The notes beneath the pieces were generated by a model. That model was not told the origin of the DNA, ran no database searches, and saw nothing but the letters and a program-made list of their open reading frames with translations. A stretch of 64,000 bases of DNA from Flavimaribacter sp024343425 (GTDB lineage: Bacteria; Pseudomonadota; Alphaproteobacteria; Rhizobiales; Rhizobiaceae). The stretch is taken from positions 434,001-498,000 of the forward strand of contig OZ245773.1 of NCBI GenBank assembly GCA_965227645.1. Reading direction: 5' to 3'. Position 1 is the first letter of the stretch, and each line of letters starts with the position of its first letter. Shown here piece by piece: positions 16,880 through 25,835 of this stretch. Made by a program: the position numbers and the translations under genes.

Positions 16880-19663
16880 TCAAGCTCCGGCCAGTTCGCT
16901 TTCATCTGTGGAATCATCCAGCAATTTTCCGGGTTTGTCATCACCCGTAATCTTGTTGCCTTCGAACATAAGCCCCCGATCGAACAATGTCGCGACGCTT
17001 TGGTCGGTTGGCGCCCAGATGATCGCCGGACCACCATTCTCCGATGCCTTCGCCCGCTCCAGAATAGACTCCAGAATTCGCCTCTGCGACTGCGGGTCGA
17101 CGCCCGACAGGGGCTGATTGGCGATCAGAACATCCGGGTTTTTCAGGATCGCGCGCGCCACATGCATTTTCTGGCGCTGTGTTTCCGACATCCGCTTGCC
17201 GCCCGACCCGATGTTGAAGTTGAGGCCGATGCGGAACACGCTGCCCTGCAGCCCCAGTTCATCGAGAATCCGCAATATGGCTTCCGTTACGGCGTCCTCC
17301 GCGCCGGCCATTGTGGAAGAAATACGGCCAAGAAGGACGTTGTCCAGAACGCTGGCTGACGACATGTAAGCGCCAGGATCATAGAAATTGACCGGATTTT
17401 GCGGCAGTTCCTCCAGTTCCTCGCGAAGAGCCTTCCGCGCCTTGACGATCTTGTCCATCAGTTCATCGTCGAGAAGGCCGAGGCGGTGACGCGATTCCGT
17501 ATAGGTGAAGGCAAGCCTGAGGAAACGCTTCTTGTCCTTCTCGTTGATGTCCTTGTAGCTGGCCGACGCCACCCGGCTGATCGCCTCGTTGTATTCGGGA
17601 AGTTCCTGCGGCTTGAGGTATTCCAACTGATCGAAGAATGGATTGTCTTCCGACAGGCCGCTGAACAGTTCGACGGTCGTTTCGGCCACCTCCTTGCCCA
17701 TGGCGAACAGTGGTTCTTCCAGGCCTTCGGAAGCCAGCAATTTCCGGATCATCTTGTTCGACGGCAGGTTTTCCGGCTCGTAGTCGGGATCCGACGACGT
17801 TCCAAAAAGCAGATTCTCTCCGATATTGGCGAAATTGTTGTAGTTGTCGTATTCGAAGGTTTCGACGGAGTTTTCGAGACCGAGTTCTGTGAAACTGGAG
17901 CGGAATTCGTTTCTCGCTTCCAGGATGCCTTTGCAGAATTCCTCGTTTTCCTCGGCGTTCACGGTTGCGCGCAGGCCGAAGGCGACAATGTCCTTCTGCA
18001 TCGCGAGATCGCTTAAGATACGGTAGATCTCTGCATCGAGCTCTATCTGGTTCGAGACGCCGGCTTTGCCGTAGTCGATCCAGTCGACCTCCGCATTAAG
18101 CAGACTGTTTGCGGTCCGCTTGGCCTCGATGATCTCGAGTTTCGTCATCTCATAGTTCTTGGCTTCCTCCTCGGAAAGCTCAGGCGGATGGTTCTTGAGA
18201 ACGTAGGTCAGCGTTTCGTAGATTGTCCCTTGCGGAAAGAACGTGCTGCTGTCGACATAGGAGATCAGCCGTCCGGCCATGTACTCCGGCAAGGCGTCCA
18301 CTTCCTTGCCGTCGATCGTCAGTTTTCCGGAACTGATATCGGTGACGCGGGCAAGCGTTTTTGCAAAGACGCTGAGGGGTTCGCTGCTGTTGCTCAACAG
18401 GACGACGCGCTCCCCGATATCGATTTTCGTCGTTACGCCGTCGAGCAAACGGTTTCCGGAATCGTCCAGCACCTGCACGTTGGAAAGGCTGTAGCCGGAG
18501 GAGAAATGGGGAACCTCGCCTTCCGGAAGCGATTGCATGTCCGGATCCTGAAGATTGGGCACGGAGAACTGCTCGACGACCTGATTGTAGCGGGCCTCGG
18601 CCGTCAAACGCCGCTGGTCGTAGTCGAGAAGGCCGCGGATCGGTCCGGGCAGATCCTTGTAGGCTGCGATAACGGCGACAAGCTGACCGATATCGAGCGA
18701 TCCGCGGATCGCCATGTAACCGCCCACTGCATAGAACAGGAAGGCCAGGAACTGGATCAGCATGTTGCTGAAAAACTTGATGGAGAATTTGCGCTGATAG
18801 ATTTCGAAGCGGATGAAAAACAGGTTGCTGAGACGGCTCGAAATCGTGGCGCGCTCGAAATTCGTCGTGTCGTTGGTATGCACGTCCTGAATTCCGTCGA
18901 CGATCTCGCCGAGGCGACCGGCCAGTTCGCGCGACTTGATCTGGCGTTCGCGGCCTAGAGCGATCAGCCGGCGGCGCATCCTTGGAATGATAACCGCCTG
19001 GAAACCGATCACGACGAGCGTCAGAATGCCGAGATAGACATTCTGGACGGCGATAAACCCGAAACCGGTAATCGCCTGTCCGCCCATCAACAAGGGCTGC
19101 GTGTAGGCGTCGCCGATGAATTCTCCCATCGGTTCGACCTCGTTGACGATCATCGAGGAGACTTCCGACGACTTGACCTGGCGGAAATGCCTTAGCGGAT
19201 AGCGAAGCACGCGATCGAAGAGTTCGTACCGCATCCGGCGCAGCATGCGCTCGCCCATGCGGCCCTTGAAGGTGTTGATATAGCGCTTGAACTGGCCATT
19301 CACGGCAACAAGGAAAATGAACATGAAGGACAGCGCGAAGAGCAGGCCGATCCTGTCGAGTTCAAATCCGCCGAACAGGAGAACCGGCTGACCGAAGATG
19401 GCGTCGCCATAGGGCAGGTAGATTTCCATGAACTTGGAGGTCGCGCCCGGATTCTCGAAACCGTTGCCCTGAATCGGGCCGTTGACGATCGATTTCGGCA
19501 AATCGAGCGTCATGTAGTAGGGAATCATCGACACGAGGATGACGACCAGCATCCATATCTGGTCGTTCCTGGAATTTTTCCAGATATATTTGAGCAGGCT
19601 GGGCTCCAGCTCGGTCGACGGCCTTGGGTGCGCGTTATGGTTGCGGCTGAGGGCGTTCATCAT
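16880..19663 (-). CDS. ABC-exporter-like membrane protein with degenerate ATPase motifs
   Basis: A reading frame open from 19696 (GTG) gives 938 residues. I prefer the ATG at 19663, because the upstream codons look non-coding and no good ribosome site precedes the GTG. Numbering here uses the 938-residue form. An ABC type-1 transmembrane domain spans about 50-375, followed by an ABC ATPase fold from about 403. Every ATP-handling motif is altered. The Walker A position reads SNSSEPLSV (435-443), with Leu for the Lys. The signature is MSETQ in place of LSGGQ. Walker B is VLIANQ, with Asn-Gln for Asp-Glu. The switch His is absent (WAPTDQS). About 290 residues are inserted between the Q-loop region (about 490) and the signature (about 836). 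It precedes the cNMP-binding gene by 62 bases. Transport activity is doubtful; a structural or regulatory role is inferred. Confidence 0.85.
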   Translation of the reverse strand: MMNALSRNHNAHPRPSTELEPSLLKYIWKNSRNDQIWMLVVILVSMIPYYMTLDLPKSIVNGPIQGNGFENPGATSKFMEIYLPYGDAIFGQPVLLFGGFELDRIGLLFALSFMFIFLVAVNGQFKRYINTFKGRMGERMLRRMRYELFDRVLRYPLRHFRQVKSSEVSSMIVNEVEPMGEFIGDAYTQPLLMGGQAITGFGFIAVQNVYLGILTLVVIGFQAVIIPRMRRRLIALGRERQIKSRELAGRLGEIVDGIQDVHTNDTTNFERATISSRLSNLFFIRFEIYQRKFSIKFFSNMLIQFLAFLFYAVGGYMAIRGSLDIGQLVAVIAAYKDLPGPIRGLLDYDQRRLTAEARYNQVVEQFSVPNLQDPDMQSLPEGEVPHFSSGYSLSNVQVLDDSGNRLLDGVTTKIDIGERVVLLSNSSEPLSVFAKTLARVTDISSGKLTIDGKEVDALPEYMAGRLISYVDSSTFFPQGTIYETLTYVLKNHPPELSEEEAKNYEMTKLEIIEAKRTANSLLNAEVDWIDYGKAGVSNQIELDAEIYRILSDLAMQKDIVAFGLRATVNAEENEEFCKGILEARNEFRSSFTELGLENSVETFEYDNYNNFANIGENLLFGTSSDPDYEPENLPSNKMIRKLLASEGLEEPLFAMGKEVAETTVELFSGLSEDNPFFDQLEYLKPQELPEYNEAISRVASASYKDINEKDKKRFLRLAFTYTESRHRLGLLDDELMDKIVKARKALREELEELPQNPVNFYDPGAYMSSASVLDNVLLGRISSTMAGAEDAVTEAILRILDELGLQGSVFRIGLNFNIGSGGKRMSETQRQKMHVARAILKNPDVLIANQPLSGVDPQSQRRILESILERAKASENGGPAIIWAPTDQSVATLFDRGLMFEGNKITGDDKPGKLLDDSTDESELAGA

Positions 19664-19723
19664 ATTGTCCGGTTCGTCGGATGTGTAGCAGCACACGGCG
19701 TGAGCCGACTGTGCGTTTGCTCA

Positions 19724-19753
19724 CGCATGCTCCTGGGCATGCGCCCTGCATGC
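19724..19753. repeat. Three GCATGC hexamers upstream of the ABC-like gene
   Basis: GCATGC occurs at 19725-19730, 19737-19742 and 19748-19753. The first two lie in a perfect 7-bp inverted repeat (CGCATGC, 6-base loop, GCATGCG). This is 30-90 bases upstream of the ABC-like gene start. It may be an operator or a hairpin in the leader; no regulator can be named. Confidence 0.4.
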
Positions 19754-19953
19754 TCACCTATGCGAAGCCGGTAAATCAAATAACCCTCTCCTGCGGATCC
19801 GATGGCGCCTGACGGCAATTCTTGCGTGTCGCCACAAGGTGTGCGTTGTCGCAGATGACAACAGGCGAAGCAACGAATCCAGTAATTGTTTAACCCCGCG
19901 CAATTCTGAACGTTTTCATTTTGCCGCGCAATATATTTGTCCGGCGGGCGCGC

Positions 19954-20433
19954 TCAATCAGCCGGCTCTTCGACCGGCTTCGTCTTGACGCCGTTCTCGC
20001 TCGACATGAAAACCGCGAGAATTCTCATAACGCCCGTGCCTGTGTTGACGCCGTTATGCGGGTGATTGAGCGCTTCCATAAGAGTGTCGCCCGCCTTGAA
20101 GGTTTTCTTGCCCTCGGCGCCGTAATCGACGGTCAGTTCGCCTTCGAGCACATATCCAAACAGCGGAACTTCGTGAATGTGCCACCCCGTTTCCTCGCCC
20201 GGCAGCATCGTCACGATCACCGCGGTCACTTCGGCGGGGCTGTCCTGCGGGTAGACGAAAGTCTGGCCGATGATCGTTTCGCCGGTTTGCAGCAATGGTT
20301 CAAGGCGCTTGTATTCCAGAGCCACGGCCTGCGTTGCGACAAGGAGACACAGGCTGAAGCCTGCAATCAGCGCCATCGCGCCGCGGCTTGTTTGTTGGCC
20401 GGAAATTCGACCGAAATCCCAATTACTGAGCAT
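19954..20433 (-). CDS. Exported cupin-domain protein
   Basis: The 159-residue protein has an N-terminal hydrophobic segment (about 20-38), likely a signal peptide or anchor, and then a single cupin barrel. The metal-binding cupin motifs are visible: GEETGWHIHEVPLFGYVLEG (motif 1, with two His and a Glu) and HPHNGVNTG (motif 2 region). Small exported cupins of this type are of unknown function; metal binding is the family expectation. It is divergent from the HupE-like gene at 20590, sharing a 156-bp intergenic region. Assignment to the fold is firm, the function is not known. Confidence 0.82.
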   Translation of the reverse strand: MLSNWDFGRISGQQTSRGAMALIAGFSLCLLVATQAVALEYKRLEPLLQTGETIIGQTFVYPQDSPAEVTAVIVTMLPGEETGWHIHEVPLFGYVLEGELTVDYGAEGKKTFKAGDTLMEALNHPHNGVNTGTGVMRILAVFMSSENGVKTKPVEEPAD

Positions 20434-20589
20434 TTTTTTAGTATCCCTTTTGATCTGAAGATGTCGACAGCTCTACCGTTTACAGGCTCGCCAATGCAAT
20501 GTGAACGCGCAATCGGCCAGTCGATGTGGATGGATCCGCTTCACTGCGCGGGCCATGGGGCGTACAGTTCCGCGACACAAGGCGGATTC

Positions 20590-21810
20590 ATGAAATTCAT
20601 CATCGCGATAGCCATGCTGTTGACGGCCTGTTCGCCAGCAGCGGCGCATTTTTCGGAAGATGTGCGGAGCCGGACGATTCTTGTCGCTGTTCAGGATGAC
20701 AAAACGGTCGCCTATGTGCAGATTCCTGCGCCGCTTGTGTTCGCCGATCTCATTGTCAGGTGGCAAAGGACGGGAGAGCCACTGACGTCGTCCCTGCTTG
20801 TTATGGAGCAGACAGGCGCCACGCAATACTACAGACTGTCGTCTGCCGCTGTGGCGGACAGCGGGGAGGAACTCGCCCGTCGCGTTGAACGCTCCCTGAC
20901 ATGGCGATACGCCGGAGGTGATCTGTCGCCGCGCGTGACGGCCATGCGGCTGATTGACCGAACCCAGCACAGCGACTTTTCAAGTCCTTCAGACGCCGAA
21001 GAGCAACTCGCTCTTGCTGGCGCAGACGGCGACCCGCTTTTCGGAGAAGCTCTTGTCGAGGCGAGGATCGTCCTTGCAGAAGAGCCGCTGTCCGGCACAA
21101 TCGATGTACGGTCCGGATTTCCGGCCATAGGTCTGGATCCAGCCATGACGATAGAAAACATCATTATCGATGCGCGGCAGACGTCTCCGGTCGCCTATGT
21201 CAGGGCCGGTCAACTGGAGGGCGGCGTTGCGATCAACGGCAGCCGGCTTTACGCCTTCAGGACATTTTTATGGCAAGGCGTACGGCATATCGCGGAAGGC
21301 CCCGACCATGTTCTGCTGGTCGTGGCGATCGCCCTGGCGGTTGGCGTGACCTGGGGCCTCTTCTGGATGGTGAGCGCCTTTACGGTCGGTCACTCGATCA
21401 CGCTGATTGCATCGTTCTTCGGTCTCACGCCGCAATGGTTCTGGTTCATTCCCGCCGTGGAAACGGCGATAGCCGTCTCCGTTCTCTATGCAGCCATCGC
21501 CGCGCTGGCGGGCAAGCCCGGCTCACCATGGGTGTTTGGACTCATCGGCCTGTTGCACGGCCTCGGGTTCTCGTTCGTGCTGACGGATATGCTCGGGCCG
21601 TCGTCGCCACATCTCATGCTGTCGCTGGCCGCCTTCAACATCGGCATAGAACTTGGCCAGATCACCATTCTGGCCATCGTTCTGGCCACCGTCGCCCTGC
21701 TTTCGGAACTCGCCCCCAAATCCGTACAGGTGGCGCGTCTTTCGGTTCTTCTGTTCATCGCAGCTGTGTCCGGCTGGTGGATCGCCCTGCGCGCCGCCAA
21801 TCTGGTCTGA
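20590..21810 (+). CDS. HupE/UreJ-like membrane protein with exported N-terminal domain
   Basis: The frame is open much further upstream, but the ATG at 20590 has an AAGGCGG ribosome site and is followed by a signal peptide (KFIIAIAMLLTACSPAAAHF). This gives 406 residues. Residues about 20-215 form a periplasmic domain. The C-terminal half holds about six membrane helices with the HupE/UreJ signatures FLWQGVRHIAEGPDHVLL, FTVGHSITL and GLLHGLGFSF, and conserved His residues typical of this metal-related family. HupE proteins are associated with nickel or cobalt supply to hydrogenase or urease. No such enzymes are in this window, so the metal is unknown. The gene converges on the YHS-domain gene. 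Confidence 0.85.
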   Translation: MKFIIAIAMLLTACSPAAAHFSEDVRSRTILVAVQDDKTVAYVQIPAPLVFADLIVRWQRTGEPLTSSLLVMEQTGATQYYRLSSAAVADSGEELARRVERSLTWRYAGGDLSPRVTAMRLIDRTQHSDFSSPSDAEEQLALAGADGDPLFGEALVEARIVLAEEPLSGTIDVRSGFPAIGLDPAMTIENIIIDARQTSPVAYVRAGQLEGGVAINGSRLYAFRTFLWQGVRHIAEGPDHVLLVVAIALAVGVTWGLFWMVSAFTVGHSITLIASFFGLTPQWFWFIPAVETAIAVSVLYAAIAALAGKPGSPWVFGLIGLLHGLGFSFVLTDMLGPSSPHLMLSLAAFNIGIELGQITILAIVLATVALLSELAPKSVQVARLSVLLFIAAVSGWWIALRAANLV

Positions 21811-21828
21811 TATTCAGTCATAGGTTCG

Positions 21829-21849
21829 CCGGAAGGACCAGCCTTCCGG
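21829..21849. terminator. Hairpin between convergent genes
   Basis: An 8-bp perfect stem (CCGGAAGG at 21829-21836, CCTTCCGG at 21842-21849) with a 5-base loop lies between the HupE-like stop (21810) and the YHS-gene stop (21867). No run of T follows on either strand, so it may act as a bidirectional 3-prime-end hairpin rather than a classical terminator. Confidence 0.45.
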
Positions 21850-21866
21850 AGAACGCCTGATGATTT

Positions 21867-22394
21867 CTAGTTGGAAACGGGGCCGATCGGACCGTCATAT
21901 TGCGGGATTTCCGCTTCCGAGGCGGGCGAACCCTCGATGCCGCTCCAGTTTGACTGGGCGAGGGACAGGTTGCCGGAAATATCTTCTTCCCAGAAACCCA
22001 CCACAGGCTTCGTGATGTTGAGATAGAGCTTGCCGTCAACGATCCGCCACAGGTTGGGATTGGCCGGCACCTTGCCGCCCTTGGAGACGCCATAGGCGCA
22101 ATGACCGTCATATTGCGGCGCGTATTTGCCCGGATCGGCGACAAAACGGTCCCGGTTGTCGGCAGACGAGAAAGCCCAATTGGCGCCGTTGTACTCCGCC
22201 GTATAGGCTGAACTGCCCCGTACGGCTTCCGGCTGCGGTTTGCCGACCTCGGATTGCTCCATATCGAAATAGGCCACGACGTCGAAGCCGGAGGCGGCGT
22301 AACCGCTGCTGTCGACATATTGTTCGCCTGCGAACGCCAGCGTTGCGCTTCCCGCGACAAAGGCCGTCGCGAGGAACAAGGAACGAATTGACAT
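21867..22394 (-). CDS. Exported YHS-domain protein
   Basis: The 175-residue protein has a clear signal peptide (SIRSLFLATAFVAGSATLAFA, cleaved near residue 22). The rest is a YHS-type domain: GFDVVAYFD, then an aromatic core (YNGANWAFSSADNRDRF), then YAPQYDGHCAYGVSKG with a conserved Cys and Tyr. Such periplasmic YHS proteins are common in proteobacteria and are thought to bind metal, with no proven role. It is divergent from the gamma-glutamyltransferase homologue, and about 200 bp separate them. Domain assignment is from visible motifs; function is inferred. Confidence 0.85.
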   Translation of the reverse strand: MSIRSLFLATAFVAGSATLAFAGEQYVDSSGYAASGFDVVAYFDMEQSEVGKPQPEAVRGSSAYTAEYNGANWAFSSADNRDRFVADPGKYAPQYDGHCAYGVSKGGKVPANPNLWRIVDGKLYLNITKPVVGFWEEDISGNLSLAQSNWSGIEGSPASEAEIPQYDGPIGPVSN

Positions 22395-22595
22395 GATTTA
22401 TCTCCCGGTTGGAATTTCTGCCGATACGATACGCACCGCCGGAATTTCCCGCCACTCACGGCTATACACACTCGCGTTAGGGGGGCGTGACGGCGAATTG
22501 ATCCGGCGTGAGCGTCAACTTCAGGCTGGTCATCCGTTTGCAATTCGCGATAGGAAAGACAAGTCCCGTCCTTGCCCGTCTTCCGGAGGTCAGCG

Positions 22596-24191
22596 TTGAG
22601 AGATTTGTCACTTCCCGGTCGTTCCCCGGTCGTCGCGACCGGCGGGATGGCCGCGACGTCTCATCCGCTGTCTACACAAACTGCGATACAGGTGCTGTTG
22701 CGCGGCGGCAACGCCATGGACGCGGCGATCGCGGCCTGCGCCGTCCAGTGCGTGGTCGAGCCGGGCTCGACCGGCGTCGGAGGCGACTGTTTCTGTCTCT
22801 ATGCGCCGCAGGGCTCTGTTGAGCCGATCGCCTTCAACGGTTCGGGACGCGCGCCGTTGGCTGCGGAGCATTCCTGGTTCCGGGAGCAGGGGATTGCCCG
22901 GATACCGCAACGCTCGCCGCACGCGGTGACGACGCCCGGCGCAGTCGACGCCTGGTCGCAGCTGTGCCGCGATCATGGTTCGATGAAACTCGGCGAATTG
23001 CTGAAGCCCGCCATCTTCTACGCGGAGAACGGTTACCCGATTTCCTCGCGCGTTCATTTCGATTTCGCCGCGGCTGCGGCGTTTCTGGCGGATGACCCGT
23101 CTACAGCGGACATCTTCCTCAACAATGGGCAAATTCCCGAACTTGGCGGGATTCACAAGCAGCCGAGGCTGGCGCGGTCGCTGCGCGCGATCGGGGAAGA
23201 AGGCCGCGACGTCTTCTATTCCGGATGGATCGCGGAGGATATCGTCGGGTATCTCCAGTCACTCGGTGGTTTGCACTCGCTTGCCGATTTTGGCGAGACG
23301 CAAGGCGACTATGTCACGCCGATATCCTCCGAATTCAGGGGCGACACTGTCTATCAGTGCCCTCCCGCAGGCCAGGGCGTCACGGCGCTGATGCTTCTCA
23401 ATCTCATGTCGGAGGCCGAGATCGACCGGGCCGGTCCCATTTCGGTCGAACGGATACATACGGAACTGGAAGCGTGCCGGCTGGCCTACAGGGTCCGCAA
23501 CATCTACGTGGGCGATCCGGATTTTTCCGAGATACCTGTAGAGGCCTTGCTGTCGCGGGACGCAGCGCACGAACTTTATGCGTCGATCAACCGGTTTCGC
23601 GCCACGCCGCCGCCACGGGAACTGGAACTGCCGAACCATCGCGATACGGTCTACATCACCGTTGTCGACAGGCAACGCAACGTCTGCAGTTTCATCAACT
23701 CGCTTTTCAGCAGTTTCGGCAGCGGCCTCGTTGCGCCCCGTTCCGGCGTGCTTCTGCACAATCGCGGCACGGGTTTCAGCCTGGCCGAGGGGCACCCCAA
23801 TTGCATCGCTCCGCGCAAGCGGCCGCTGCATACGCTTATTCCCGGCATGATCGCACGCGATGGCAAGGTTGTGATGTCCTACGGGGTGATGGGCGGTCAC
23901 TACCAGGCTTTTGGACACATGCAGTTTCTCACGCGTTACTATGATTACGGATACGACCTGCAGGAGGCGATGGATCTGCCGCGCTTCATGGTCAATCCTG
24001 CGACAGGCGCCGTCGAAATGGAAAAAGCGGTCCCGGCCGCGATCCGCGAGAGACTCATTGCCCGCGGCCACCGCATTGAAACGGCGGCGCGCCCGATCGG
24101 CGGAGCGCAGGCGATCCATATAGACTGGCGAAACAATGTGCTGACTGGCGCGTCCGACCCGCGAAAGGACGGCTGCGCCATTGGCTACTGA
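22596..24191 (+). CDS. Gamma-glutamyltransferase family protein
   Basis: From a TTG at 22596, six bases after a GGAGG ribosome site, the product begins RDLSLPGRSPVVATGGMAAT, matching the usual start of this family (about 531 residues). The frame also opens at an earlier TTG (22572), which lacks such a site. Visible family features are HPLSTQTAIQVLLRGGNAMDAAIAA near the N-terminus, EPGSTGVGGDCF, and the autoprocessing region DTVYITVVD. There the Thr aligns with the nucleophile that is freed when the precursor splits into large and small subunits. These enzymes transfer or hydrolyse gamma-glutamyl groups; several relatives act as acylases or oxamate-type enzymes. No signal peptide is seen, unlike periplasmic Ggt. 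Its end overlaps the next gene by 11 bases. Confidence 0.87.
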   Translation: MRDLSLPGRSPVVATGGMAATSHPLSTQTAIQVLLRGGNAMDAAIAACAVQCVVEPGSTGVGGDCFCLYAPQGSVEPIAFNGSGRAPLAAEHSWFREQGIARIPQRSPHAVTTPGAVDAWSQLCRDHGSMKLGELLKPAIFYAENGYPISSRVHFDFAAAAAFLADDPSTADIFLNNGQIPELGGIHKQPRLARSLRAIGEEGRDVFYSGWIAEDIVGYLQSLGGLHSLADFGETQGDYVTPISSEFRGDTVYQCPPAGQGVTALMLLNLMSEAEIDRAGPISVERIHTELEACRLAYRVRNIYVGDPDFSEIPVEALLSRDAAHELYASINRFRATPPPRELELPNHRDTVYITVVDRQRNVCSFINSLFSSFGSGLVAPRSGVLLHNRGTGFSLAEGHPNCIAPRKRPLHTLIPGMIARDGKVVMSYGVMGGHYQAFGHMQFLTRYYDYGYDLQEAMDLPRFMVNPATGAVEMEKAVPAAIRERLIARGHRIETAARPIGGAQAIHIDWRNNVLTGASDPRKDGCAIGY

Positions 24192-25650
24192 CCCGAACGC
24201 CGCCTCCACGCCCCCAACCGACGGCGGCGGCCGCCTCAAAGCCTTGATTGCAGTCTGCTGCGGCCTGCTTTGCATGGCCGCGATCTGGACCGTATTCGAC
24301 CCCTCTTGGTCGGCGAAGCTGGCAGGCGGCGTGCTTTTCGTCTTTTTTTGTGTGGTCTGCCAGTCATATTTCCGACTGAGAGAAAGGGCGCTGCTGGCAA
24401 TCGCCGCGCTGGTGACGGCGATTGCGCTCTGGGGGGCCGACGCCGAGGGCGTGCAACACGTCATGGACGATCTGTCCCGAGCCGCCTATCTCGCCGCCTT
24501 CATGATGCTGATGACGAGCCTGCGCGCCGGCGCCAACACGTCGTCCTCTGTTCTTGCGATTGGCTCGTACCTCACCAGCCAGCCGCCTGGCAGGCGCTAC
24601 ATCGCCCTGCATCTTGGCGGACATTTCATGGGCGTGCTTTTGAACTTCGGAGCGATCAGCCTTCTCGGCCCGCTGATCAAGCGCGGCGTGGATGCAGCGT
24701 CCGTCACTACGCCGCAATTGTCGGAAATCCGTCTGCGGCGTCAGATCAGCGCGCTGAGCAGGGGGTTTTCCTGGTTCAACGTATGGGCGCCGACGGCGAT
24801 CGCCCAGGCCGTCGTCATCACCACCGTGCCGGGAGCAAACGCTTCGGTCATTGCGATCGCCGGCGTGCTGATGGCGATTGTCCTGCTTGGGGTCGGCTGG
24901 GGGGAAGACCGTCTGACCGGTCACCGGGCGCGCCAAAAGCTCGTGCGCGAGGGCGTGCCGATACCCGCCGTCCCGCCACCCGATTTCCCCTATGCGGCGA
25001 TCGGTCGCTTTCTGGGCGTCAGCGCTGCGCTGGTGGGCCTGGCCTGGCTGATCAGGCACGCAAGCGGCATACCGCTCGTTTCGGGGATCATGATTGCGGC
25101 GGTTCCCATATCCATCGTCTGGCTGTTTGTCCAGTACCTTGAAAATCCCGCCCACCCCTGGCCGGTATTCGTCAGCCGCGCGCGAGGCGTCTTCACGCAA
25201 TCCTTACCGGCGGGCAGCCCAGAGGCCGCCACACTCGGACTGGCGGGCTTCATCGGCATTCTCGGCGCCTCGCTCGTCGACCATTCCTGGCTTTCGGAAT
25301 CGACATTCATGAATGGCGTCAACCCTTTGATGATTTACATTACGGTCGCCGCCATTATTCCGCTGGCCTCCTGCATCGGTCTGCCGCCGATGATGGCGGT
25401 CACGTTTGTCGGCGGGATTCTCGTCGGTATGCCGGGGCTCGGTCTGGAGCCCTCCGTGCTCGGCTTTTCGCTGCTGATCGGCTGGGGACTGAACCTGACC
25501 GGCTCTCCGTTCAGCGCGTCTTCCCTGGTGCTCTACCGGGTGACCGGTATTCCCGGGACCGTGCACTCATGGCGCTGGAACGGCGTGTTCACGATCCTGT
25601 CCTGGATGGTTGCCTCAATCGTCATACTCATCGTCAGCGCGGTCGTTTGA
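24181..25650 (+). CDS. Polytopic membrane protein, unassigned transporter-like
   Basis: The 489-residue product starts at TTG 24181, inside the last codons of the gamma-glutamyltransferase gene (11-base overlap), which implies translational coupling. About 11-12 hydrophobic segments are distributed over the whole length, with a cytoplasmic hydrophilic loop near residues 240-265. Blocks such as RAGANTSSSVLAIGSYL and LIGWGLNLTGSPFSASSLVLY look like the re-entrant or small-residue helices of ion-transporter-type carriers. I do not recognise a named family. The coupling suggests uptake of the substrate, or export of the product, of the upstream enzyme; this is inference. Confidence 0.75.
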   Translation: MATDPNAASTPPTDGGGRLKALIAVCCGLLCMAAIWTVFDPSWSAKLAGGVLFVFFCVVCQSYFRLRERALLAIAALVTAIALWGADAEGVQHVMDDLSRAAYLAAFMMLMTSLRAGANTSSSVLAIGSYLTSQPPGRRYIALHLGGHFMGVLLNFGAISLLGPLIKRGVDAASVTTPQLSEIRLRRQISALSRGFSWFNVWAPTAIAQAVVITTVPGANASVIAIAGVLMAIVLLGVGWGEDRLTGHRARQKLVREGVPIPAVPPPDFPYAAIGRFLGVSAALVGLAWLIRHASGIPLVSGIMIAAVPISIVWLFVQYLENPAHPWPVFVSRARGVFTQSLPAGSPEAATLGLAGFIGILGASLVDHSWLSESTFMNGVNPLMIYITVAAIIPLASCIGLPPMMAVTFVGGILVGMPGLGLEPSVLGFSLLIGWGLNLTGSPFSASSLVLYRVTGIPGTVHSWRWNGVFTILSWMVASIVILIVSAVV

Positions 25651-25701
25651 CGAAGCCCGCCGCTGTTTTGCGGTCGCAGGCATAGTACAAGACACTTCAT
25701 G

Positions 25702-25728
25702 CGCTGAATTCAGACATTTTCTTCAGCG
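25702..25728. repeat. Nested inverted repeats upstream of the antiporter gene
   Basis: CGCTGAA (25702-25708) and TTCAGCG (25722-25728) form a perfect 7-bp inverted repeat around a 13-base loop. The left arm also belongs to the perfect palindrome CTGAATTCAG (25704-25713). The two foldings exclude each other. Position is 50-80 bases after the upstream stop and about 110 bases before the antiporter ATG. It could be a terminator-like hairpin or an operator. Confidence 0.35.
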
Positions 25729-25835
25729 TATTAACCGCGACGCCGCCATATCTGCTTCGCGTGGTTTGCAAATCACGGAAAGTATGGCAGTCAGAAAACT
25801 GAAAATTCCTGTTTTGCCTTTATTGGAAGCCTTTT

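Noticed and set aside
19921..20589. N-terminal extension of the HupE-like protein by 223 residues
   Set aside because: It would cross the cupin gene on the other strand and put a signal peptide in mid-protein. The ATG at 20590 has a ribosome site.
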